Shown: positions 55,495 to 64,000 of the stretch, piece after piece
Layout of the letters: the number at the start of each line of letters is the position of its first letter
Position numbering within the stretch: the stretch's first letter is position 1
Origin: Acanthosepion pharaonis
Lineage: Eukaryota > Mollusca > Cephalopoda > Sepiida > Sepiidae
DNA: 64,000 nt
NCBI GenBank assembly: GCA_903632075.3
Contig: CAHIKZ030001779.1
Location: 1,450,001-1,514,000, forward strand
Direction of reading: 5' to 3'
Translations under genes and position numbers: made by a program
Notes under the pieces: model-generated
Database searches by the model: none
What the model was told of the DNA's origin: nothing
What the model saw: only the letters and a program-made list of their open reading frames with translations

Positions 55495-57485
55495 AGAAGT
55501 AGAAAAAGCTTCAGTTTGTTTATCAAGAAAAGATGAAAAAGCAGTAAATTAATTGCATTCTTGTTCTATTTTTATTGAACAGGGAGCAGGAATCAAAAAA
55601 CAAAAGGTTGCACCTCCCACACACACTCATAGAAAAAAGCAGAATTTTTTGTTGCTTACTTACCTTAAGCTGTATTATAAGCTCCCAATATATTTTCTTC
55701 TGAAGTGCTAATGTTTTTATTGCCCTGTGTAGCTAAGATTAAAGAGTCCAAGTCTGACAGATTTAGACCAGAAATGGGTATTTAGTCAATTTGCAAGTTT
55801 CTTTTATTGCTGATTCATATTTCATATGATTATTTGAAAATGAAGAGTCGATACACGGAACATCCTAATGTTACTTTCTTACTACTTTTTAAACGGAATT
55901 AACCCATAGGAGAATATTCCTGAAACCTTCTTAAAAAAACACATTCAGTCATGTGACCACTACCCAGTATTTTCTTCTTGACACATTTGGAGCAAAAAGG
56001 AGTAACCTGTAAGGTTTATTATTTTGGGATTAGAAATATAGTTTTATCCATTTATCCATTCTAATCCTTTAAAATCTAAATTTAAATATTTAAAATTATT
56101 TGAAAAGTTAATGACAAAAGTTGAACTAGCACCTAAATTTTTATTAGAATAAAACTTCAATTCATTTTTAAAAAACTTATCCAGCTACATCCAAAGATTC
56201 CCTAAAAAAATGAGCATACATGATGAAAAAATGCACAAAAATTAATAAAAACAAAGTTTTGTCATTAAAATCTGTGTGTTATTAATAAGAGGAAAGATGA
56301 AAGGATTTTTTGATGTATATTTTTTTTTAATTGTCTGTAAAACCTTCAAAATATGCTTTGAATCATAAAATTAAAAAAATGTAATAAAACTGAGACATTA
56401 TTTAATTAGAAAATCTTTTAATTACTTTTATAAATAAAATATATTATGGACATTCTTAAGAAAATGTTTTTGGATAAGTGATTTTTACATTTTTTTTTCA
56501 TTAGATTAATTAATTAATTAAACTTTAAATCAGCTAAAATTTCTCAAATAAAGTTTCAGAAAAGTATATTTTATTTTTGAAAGATTTTTTAATAAAGAGA
56601 ATTATGATTTGTCAATACAGATGATTTCATTGATTTTACTCATAACACAAAAATCATTTAAAAAAAATTTAAATTTGATATGAAATACAGCAATGTATTT
56701 TTCTTATTAGAAATATTAAATTTAATCTATTATTTTAGGATTAAAACTAAAATAAAAGCTTGAAGAAAGATTCTTCATTTTCATAAATGCATTTTAAACC
56801 ATAGGTATCCCTTTCCTTTTTGGGAGGGTTCTACTATAAATTCTGTTATCCAGTAGCATTCACCCACAGGGTGGCAAAAATCTGTTAGCTCAGTTTCTTC
56901 TGTACTTTCTTGACCTTTTACAGCAAGAAGTTTCAAAGAGACAAAGAATATTACCATTTTTGGAAGAGTGACGATAAAGCTTAAATCAAAACCAAAGTTG
57001 GTAGCAAGGAATATCATCATTATTTTGATTCAAAGTATTATGGAATCAAAATAACAATGACATACTGTATGAGTGGATGACAGGATGTCCCATTATGAAC
57101 AAACTGTTCTCTTTTCCCATGTCTGTTATTTTGTTAACATAAGAACACATGGACAGCTACTGACTGCTGTGATTTGAATAATTTGATTACAGCATTGACA
57201 AGACACAAAAAAAATCTCAGAACCATTTGAATTCCATAAATTGCCCTGAAAAACCTTTGGCTAACAAAAAATTGCTACAGTGGTCAATCACTGGAAAGCA
57301 GCTTTGATTCAGTTGCATAACAAATCAAAAGTGCATTTTCTCACATTAAAACAGGTCCATATTACATTCCCAGAGACAAAGGAGCTGAATAATTTTCCAG
57401 AGATAGGAAGGCTCTGCTGCCCCACTCTTTACCTTGGCAATTGACTAGCATTATGAGCTGCATGACCTGATTTCCAAGTTACCCT
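55495..57485. other. AT-rich stretch without recognised features
   Basis: The 79-codon minus frame 57020-56781 includes a hydrophilic part (ESTEETELTDFCHPVGECYW) that is unlike its surroundings, but I recognise no domain and see no clear splice signals. Confidence 0.4.
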
Positions 57486-57494
57486 TCAACGCAG

Positions 57495-57885
57495 CTGACT
57501 GATTACATTTGTTTTCCAACCATGAGACCCAAGTTCTAATCTCACCATCGTCAATTTGTCAGGAAGATGACAGTCTGGGAAGGTGATCCCAGTATATGAC
57601 ACCTTTGGAAAGTGCCAGTAAACCAAACCATGGATTAACCCTTGCCTTGTGATTGAAATTAAGTAGATAGAACTGATTGGAAATTGTTGATGGTTGTGTT
57701 GGCATGTAATAATAATTCATCATGACCATTGTTCAAACTGCTGATCATGCAAGGTTATGAACTTCCTCCTAGAAGAAACTGTAATAACAGTCTGCTTAGT
57801 ATAGTTACAGTGTAAGCCACAAGTGGGCTCTGTGGTTGTTGGCATTAAATACTAACAATTCATGTGACATTTGTAGAAAGGTTTT
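57495..57885 (+). mobile_element. SINE family B, second copy
   Basis: Matches 60955-61290 in order: ccatgagaccc, tgtcaggaag, cacctttggaaagtgcc, ataccatgg-like, ttgaaattaagtagat, gtaataacagtctgctta-like and agctctgtgg-like words. The box A part is lost; box B is degenerate (aagttctaatctc). Confidence 0.75.
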
Positions 57886-58065
57886 CAAATCAGGTGGGTG
57901 GGCACACAAACCTAATACCAACAAAATGTGTGTGTCTCATGTCTGCTGACTTTGTGCCACAGGTTTTAAAAGTTTGTCAGGTTTAAAGGGCCATATTTAT
58001 TCAAAACACAATTGAATCTTACAACTTTTTCTTGCAATTGTCAAACTCAGCATTGTGGTGGTGGC

Positions 58066-58066
<1 letters not shown>

Positions 58067-58111
<45 letters not shown>
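58067..58111. repeat. (CAT)n trinucleotide repeat
   Basis: About 15 CAT units. Confidence 0.95.
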
Positions 58112-58114
58112 GTC

Positions 58115-58630
58115 ATTATTATATATACATATACATACTGTCTATTTTATGTGGTTTGCTACCTATTCTTGTTTAATGGGCCTCATTGGAATACTTGGCT
58201 TATGTACTTTTAGTATTCTGTAAAGTGTGAGCAGTTATGGATTACACACCATTATTTTTTGACCAAGAAATGTCTTCATTTTTTACCCTGATTGCATATT
58301 TAAAGTTTTTTGTCTTTTTGTAAACTTGTGTTCATTTATTTTTTCCATATATGTTGTTATCTTTGAGAAAGAGTTTCATTTTTCATTGGTACACTTTTTT
58401 TATTCAGTACTGTAACTCCACTAACTTTATTGGAAGGGGTTATATGATATATACATTGTGAACAAGGGAATATACACATTTTATATAAGCTATCATTTTC
58501 ACATTTGCTAATGTTATCATAAACAGTAAGTGAAAATATTGTCTTCACAGCTTTTGTCAGACCAATGATGAAAGCAACCAGTATTCAACAAATTGATTTA
58601 TGTCATTATATATTTGTGTGTTTGTATGTG
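58115..58630. other. AT-rich spacer
   Basis: Unassigned short frames only. Confidence 0.4.
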
Positions 58631-58632
58631 TA

Positions 58633-58633
<1 letters not shown>

Positions 58634-58679
<46 letters not shown>
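58634..58679. repeat. (TA)n microsatellite
   Basis: About 23 TA units, directly before a hairpin. Confidence 0.95.
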
Positions 58680-58684
<5 letters not shown>

Positions 58685-58776
58685 ATTGATTTGAGTTTGT
58701 GACCTTGAGCTTCACACACTTGTGATGCCAAACAATCACAAGGGTGTGAAACCCAAGGTCACAAACTCACATCAAT
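58685..58776. repeat. 92-bp hairpin, 42-bp arms and 8-nt loop
   Basis: The left arm 58685-58726 and right arm 58735-58776 pair at about 38 of 42 positions around the loop gccaaaca. It sits between a TA array and a dispersed repeat. It could be a MITE core or a source of small RNA; the sequence alone cannot decide. Confidence 0.85.
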
Positions 58777-58863
58777 CCAACTAAATATGTTAGCTCTATC
58801 ACTGATATTGAGCACTTTCAAAAAATATCACATATATATAATATATAAATAATACATATAGAA

Positions 58864-58866
<3 letters not shown>
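58777..58866. repeat. Short dispersed repeat, copy 2
   Basis: Matches 51191-51300 (gttagctctatcactgatat, tgagcactttc, cacatatataatatataaat). Confidence 0.7.

Positions 58867-58914
<48 letters not shown>
58867..58914. repeat. (AC)n(AT)n microsatellite
   Basis: AC run then AT run, in the same position relative to the dispersed repeat as at 51310. Confidence 0.95.
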
Positions 58915-59004
58915 CCTTAATGCATCACTTGTAGAATGTTTATGCATGAAACTGATAGTTGTAAAGGGGTAAGAATTTAGATTTTGTAAAATATTTATAA
59001 TTAG

Positions 59005-60100
59005 ACATATATATATATATATAAAACAGAGGATGTCTGTGTGTCTCTCTATCTGTATGATACCATTTCACTCGAGATCCATCCAACCGATTTTGGCACA
59101 TACATTGTATAATATAAGAGATAGGTTCTTAGTGAATCAAATATCGATAAAATCAACTTTTTTCCTCTGATTTCATTCAAACTTGGCATGTAGGTTACTT
59201 ACATCTTGATGAGCTCAATGATATCTTATTTTTATTCTAGGCCACTGTATTTAGCGGAAAACCCCAAAAAACAAAAAATCCATTTCAACAGAAATAGATT
59301 TCAACACAGATTTTAAACTAAAATCTCCTTCAATTTTCAAGCAATCTAATACAAACTTCACTCATTAGTAGCCAACAATAAGTTTATTGTTTTACAGTCA
59401 TTTAACTTGATGACTGAGTCACCCATATAGTGTAAATCCATGTAAATAGTGAAAAATGGCAATTTTTATTCTTTTTTTCTTATATTCATTGATCTTTCAA
59501 CCAATTTTCATCAAACTTAAAAATTGCCTTATAAATATATCCTCTTTTACATCCATGGTAGTGCAATGACAAATTGAATATAAAAAAACTCCAAAATAAT
59601 TGTAGCCTGAAGTGGGTCTTCATGTTGCCTGTTTTACCCCTCAGCTAATTTTGATTGCATAAATACAGATGACTTTTGCTATATCAGTAACTGGATTAAT
59701 TCAAAATGTTTTTTTGATGAAAGTGAAGCAAGAAGATAGTCACTTACATCTAAACATGATGCTGTTTTTGCTCCATTCTAATTAAACACTTTTTCTGATC
59801 GACCAGCTGGGTATAGCTCCTATATATCTATAAAACAGAAGATCTTTGTATGTATTAGTGTGTGTATGCTATTTATGCATGTCCAGATTTCGTGACCAAT
59901 TTTGATAATATTGTCCACGCGTATTGCAAATTTACCAAACTATGTCAAGACCAATGTTTCAATCTCCAGGCCTCCAGTTTTGACAGAAAATTTGATAAAA
60001 TTGAAGGTGGGTACGACTTTTTGTGAAAACACAAGCAAAGTTACACACAAATAAATTTTTATTGGATGAGCTGATGTTCTTTGCATTTAACGCAAAACAT
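59005..60100. repeat. Dispersed repeat of unknown class, two starts
   Basis: Two segments begin alike: atataaaacagaggatgtct at 59019 and tctataaaacagaagatctt at 59828. Both are followed by gtgtgt, a phrase of the type ccaaccgattttggcaca / accaattttgataata, and similar downstream text. This start, close to TA runs, is common in invertebrate repeats, but I cannot name the class. Confidence 0.45.
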
Positions 60101-60866
60101 CAGCTCATGTTATGAGATTTATGTAATTTGCTTGATAGTTTTCCTGCAACATTGACTTCACACAAAAAATTGCAAAAAATTGGGTTTTTCATATTACTTG
60201 AAATAAAAACTTGAATAACTTCCTCATTTTTTATCTGATTTTCTTCAAACATGACACAAAAAACTGACTATCATGCAAGCAATAAGATAGTGTGGTTTTA
60301 GTCCTGCTTGCTTCTTTCCATGTAATGAAAAATCAGGAAAAAATGTTCAAAAGGCCCATTTTTTACAGCCCTGATTTTAATTCGATACTTTCCAAATTTA
60401 CCATGTAAATTACATATAACATACAAATTGTCTTATGTGAATGTTTGGTTTAGATTATTTCATTTAAGTGGATGAAATCTGTGGCAAACTAGGTCCCAAA
60501 TCGACTTTTACCATTTAACCAATTGATTCTTCATATGATTCCATCCTAAATTGGCATTTGAAAAAACCTTTGAAGCAAAGATTGTTTAAGACGGATTATT
60601 GAAGTGTTAAAATGGATAAAATATTCCCAAAGAACCTCGTGTTAATTCCTGCTTTACAGTAAACATGCAAAAACCGAGGGGAGGTCATGTGTTTTCACTT
60701 GCAGTTAAATCAAGTTCTGATGCTTCATCCCTGTTTTTGTTTGATTATTAGATTTGTGAACAATGCCATACTATTTGAAAGTGATTATGGCCATAGGAAA
60801 ATTATTGAATATCTAAAACATTGAAACAATTTAACCCCAAGCAACATCCACACAAAAAGGTTTTAT

Positions 60867-60871
<5 letters not shown>

Positions 60872-60909
<38 letters not shown>

Positions 60910-60922
60910 TAGATAGATAGAT
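60872..60922. repeat. (AT)n(AGAT)n microsatellite
   Basis: AT run then four GATA units, directly before a SINE. Confidence 0.95.
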
Positions 60923-60925
60923 AGG

Positions 60926-61300
60926 AACATGGCCAAATGGTTAGAAAGCGAACTTTCTAACCATGAGACCCGGGTTCGAATCTCACTCTGGGGAATTTAT
61001 CAGGAAGACAACTTCCTGATGTTATCAATCTGGATCCAATCCCAGTGTACAGCACCTTTGGAAAGTGCCTGTAAGCCATACCATAGGCTTTTGAGTGAAA
61101 TTGGGTAGACAGAACACTCTGGGCTGTTGATAGCTGTGCTAGCACAAAGTCACAAGTCATTGACATTTGAGTGTGCTGGTGTTGTCCAGATTGTTGACCA
61201 TTCTAGATAACACACTCTCTCCCAGAAACTGTAACTAAGATCTGCTCAGCATAGTTGCAGTATAAACCACAGGTGAGCTCTGTGGGTGTTGAACAAACAC
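60926..61300 (+). mobile_element. tRNA-derived SINE family B with both promoter boxes
   Basis: Box A-like tggccaaatgg (60930-60940) and box B gggttcgaatctc (60971-60983) have the expected order and spacing for an internal RNA polymerase III promoter. Between them ggttagaaag and ctttctaacc form a perfect 10-bp hairpin in the anticodon-arm region. The unique body extends to ~61290. A second copy is at 57495-57885. Not a functional tRNA gene, because the acceptor and D arms do not pair. Confidence 0.8.
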
Positions 61301-61304
61301 AAAT

Positions 61305-63250
61305 GTGCCTGAGTGAGAGTCTGCAATAGGGATTGGCTAGCCACCCTAGTAAATGGGTATCCTCAAATATGAGTGGCCTGCTATAACATTATGTGTGTGT
61401 GTGTACATATACATTATTTTATTTATTGATATTGATATTTATAATTATATTTATGTGCATGTGTGTGTACATATATATCTTATTTATTGATAAAATATTT
61501 ATAATTATTTGTGTTTGTGTGCATGTGTATATGTATGTGTGTGTGTACAAAAATTAAAAGGTAGTTTGAAGTTATTATTTTTACATTTACTATAATGTAA
61601 TAAAAAAAACAATCACTTTACAAATATCTTATTTGAAATGCCTATTTTATTTACTTTTATAGAGTCGTGAATAAAATGCTTGTATTTTAAGTTGAATCAT
61701 CATCATCATCATCATCATCATCATTCTATGACTTGTTTTGACTAATTTTTCTTTTTTTTCTCTTTTTTGATTTTTTCATAAAATTAATTATTAATTCAAT
61801 TATTGTGTGAATCAATCTGTTGGAATCTTATTTTCAAAATTTAGCAGCACTTTGATGAAAGGCAAAGTTTAACTCAATTATAAACTGCATATGTATATAT
61901 TCATACACATTAAACTTTTAAACCAAAAGTCTGTAATCTCAATTAGTCATTGTTGCATAATTGAACAGCATTTGATCTGTATTTAACATAGCTGCTAATT
62001 AGATATAGAAGAGAAATAATAAGATTACTAGTAATGTTAAATTAATGTTAATTATATATTGCTTAGTTGACATTTAACACAATTAGTAAAGAAAGAAAAT
62101 AAATCTTAAAGTGCGTTTTAGCGCTATGATTATATAATCTTAAGCAAGAATTTTTAACATCAAAATCAAGTCACTATAAATGTTGGCTTATAGTTAGTTT
62201 CTTCCAACTTGTTCATTGTGTAATTTCCTAAGTTAAAAATGAATATTTATTTGTATTTTACTGAGATGGATTCTATGATTATCAATATTTGCTAATTATA
62301 AGGCCAGTTTGGTGAAGAGGTAGGTAAAAAGACTATGTAGCACTAATCTAAGTGCAAACAGCCTGATTGCCAAGAAAATCAGCATTCAAGGTTCTGGCTT
62401 TTATACATGAGGGTATTCATTAAGCTTGGTTTAATCTAATATAAAGCCATAAGCGAGGATTGAACTCACTGCATAGAAGAAACAGTTGCTTTGACTTGCT
62501 TACCAACCCTTACTCCATGGAGATTTTGGAAGTGTAAATAGTGAAGTATGTCTAAGGATCAAATTCATACTAGATTAATGCCATCCTAATTGTCCCAGTT
62601 TAAAAATCTAGCAGAACAACATTGTATTTTAATTGTGTTTAATCTATAATTGGAGTCTGGCAAGATACAACACTTAATTCAACCAAGTAGGTTGTGATAG
62701 AAGTATTCAATACTCAGCTAGACAAGTCACTGCAATAGTATTATCTTTTTTACTTCTAGACAGTTACCTAGGACTACTTATTATGAATGAATCAGTCCAT
62801 TCATGAGAGTAAGGACAGTAACTGGCTCTTACCACAATACCTTCTTATAGGTTGGCTTTGTGGATGAAGACATAAGAGGGTATTCTGTATAGCTTGTAAG
62901 TTTGTTAATACCTACTGAAGCCCACATGGAACAGAGAAATTTTGCCATAACAGTTGCAAGAGAAAGTCTGGAATTCAGAAGTCAAACCAGTTTTACAATG
63001 TTGCCACTTTTTTCTGTATTTCTGCATATTTTCTTCAAATTAAGAAATTTCAATGGAGATCTTATGCCATCATGTTTCCCTGCAGGCAGCCTCTTTTGTC
63101 CATTGATGAGTGTTTATTCCACAAGAGATGAATATCCTTACAGTGAGGTAAGCAGATATTGCAGATTTTACAAGCAGATGAATATATTAAATACATTGAT
63201 AGTCTCACAGTAAGTTAACATGTCTACCCAGAATATTAATTATTTGAAAG
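61305..63250. other. AT-rich stretch, trinucleotide run
   Basis: ATC repeat at 61696-61723. A weak tRNA/SINE-like patch near 62305-62540 is too diverged to assign. The frame 62902-63213 (+, 103 codons) has no recognisable domain. Confidence 0.4.
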
Positions 63251-63254
63251 CATG

Positions 63255-63325
63255 CTTATGTCTTCATTTCACTCCAGGCAAGATGGTAATTTCACTAAGA
63301 TGCAAGGGGTCACAGGAAATGAATA
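63255..63325 (-). mobile_element. Jockey LINE 3'-terminal fragment
   Basis: Plus strand ttcactccaggcaagatggt and actaagatgcaaggggt match the inverted 3' end of the Jockey copies at 32107-32150 and 36275-36335. Only the terminal ~70 bp is present. Confidence 0.6.
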
Positions 63326-63414
63326 AAAATGCTTCAGTGAATTATAAAAAAACAGGATTCAGGAAGATTTACAAGTAAGATGGCAATTTGTATTACATTT
63401 AAATTTTTGAAGAT

Positions 63415-64000
63415 TGTAAGGGTGTGTACCTGTGTTTTATAGATTATGCAAAAGCATTTGATAAAGTATGTCACAAAGAATTGTTGCAACTGCTACATAA
63501 ACCTGACATATGTGGGAAGGTATTACAATAATCCAGAACCTATACTGGCAAAAAACCACCTGTATATGGATAGAAAATGAATTTAGTCAATATACAAAAA
63601 TAGGAAAGTGTGTAAGACAAAGATGTATCTTCTCATCAGACTTATTCAACTTATACAAGGAGCTTATTTTGAGAGAACGGAAGCCCATCAAGATTCATTA
63701 TTGGCAGCCAAAATCTTAAAAACATATGATATGAAGGTAATACAGTGTTGATAGCAGACATAGAAAAGAAAAGAAAAAGTACAAAAACTCCTACAGAAGA
63801 TAGTACAGGAAAGTGAGAAGAAAGGATTAAAGATCAACTGCAAGAAGACAGAATGTATGGTTGATAGCAAAAGAAAGATCCCAAAATGCAAATTATGAAT
63901 TGAAAATACTAAAATCAAACAAGAAAAAAAATTTAAGTACCTGAGAAGTGCAACACTGAAATCCAAAGGCACACTGGGATAGCTAAGATGCATTCCAAAA
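63415..64000 (+). pseudogene. RTE-type LINE RT, cut by the window end
   Basis: Closely follows the copy at 54190-54710: the DYAKAFDKVCHKE block (across a frameshift), ILQNLYW..KTTCIWIENEF, then ESEKKGLKINCKKTECMV and KIKQEKKFKYLRSATLK. The active-site block near 63720 is broken (yydM in place of YVDD). The sequence upstream of 63415 is unrelated, so the copy is 5'-truncated. It continues beyond 64000. Confidence 0.85.

Noticed and set aside
56781..57020. 79-codon minus frame as an exon
   Set aside because: Some hydrophilic complexity, but nothing recognisable and no clear splice sites.
60926..60990. Functional tRNA gene
   Set aside because: Promoter boxes are present, but acceptor and D arms do not pair and the sequence continues into a SINE body with a second copy at 57.5 kb.

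Overview
The window reads as a strongly AT-rich, intron- or intergenic-like piece of an animal genome. I find no convincing host protein gene, rRNA or functional tRNA gene. It holds many decayed retroelements, DNA transposons, tRNA-derived SINEs and long (TA)n/(AC)n/(CT)n microsatellites. The mix of Penelope-like elements (PLEs) with GIY-YIG endonucleases, RTE-type (CFDP2/BovB-like) and Jockey-type LINEs, Tc1/mariner copies and tRNA-SINEs suggests a lophotrochozoan, most likely a cephalopod mollusc such as an octopus. The organism is an inference from repeat style, not proven by a host gene.

Layout. 1-12.2 kb: an RTE-type LINE remnant with a nested SINE fragment, a GIY-YIG retroelement fragment, a PLE reverse-transcriptase fragment, compound microsatellites and an internally duplicated repeat. 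12.4-16.4 kb: a nearly complete PLE on the minus strand with direct terminal repeats (pLTRs), an intact YIDD motif, a 320-codon open GIY-YIG segment and hammerhead-ribozyme motifs. 16.6-20.5 kb: SINEs, a ~560-bp long-TIR element and Tc1/mariner fragments. 20.7-22.4 kb: TA arrays and a second PLE family, with a hammerhead motif, an apparent 5' inversion and a GC-rich insertion bounded by a 16-bp target-site duplication. 25.8-32.2 kb: Jockey LINE remnants, a full-length but dead Tc1 element, and two inverted-repeat elements. 33.8-43.1 kb: LINE and PLE fragments, a ~20-bp minisatellite, an RTE LINE 5' half fused to a Ty3/gypsy pol remnant with its 3' LTR. 44.4-46.5 kb: a SINE and a short minus-strand LTR element with two ~314-bp LTRs. 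48.6-51.1 kb: a PLE RT relic and a PLE fold-back element with ~415-bp inverted arms, each ending in a hammerhead motif. 51.4-52.3 kb: a mariner remnant interrupted by a hAT-type MITE. 53.6-64 kb: RTE LINE copies, two copies of a second SINE family, and hairpin and microsatellite repeats.

The most interesting material is the set of hammerhead-ribozyme motifs at the ends of several different PLEs. The catalytic core is kept while the tiny stem III changes in a base-paired way (AC..GU versus AG..CU). Linked to this are the contrasting PLE architectures (direct pLTRs, inverted arms, 5' inversion) and the repeated contact of PLE ends with (TA)n arrays. Hammerheads in PLEs are an established phenomenon; the particular arrangements here are what deserve checking. 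Most coding regions listed are pseudogenes with stops and frameshifts, and their boundaries are approximate.
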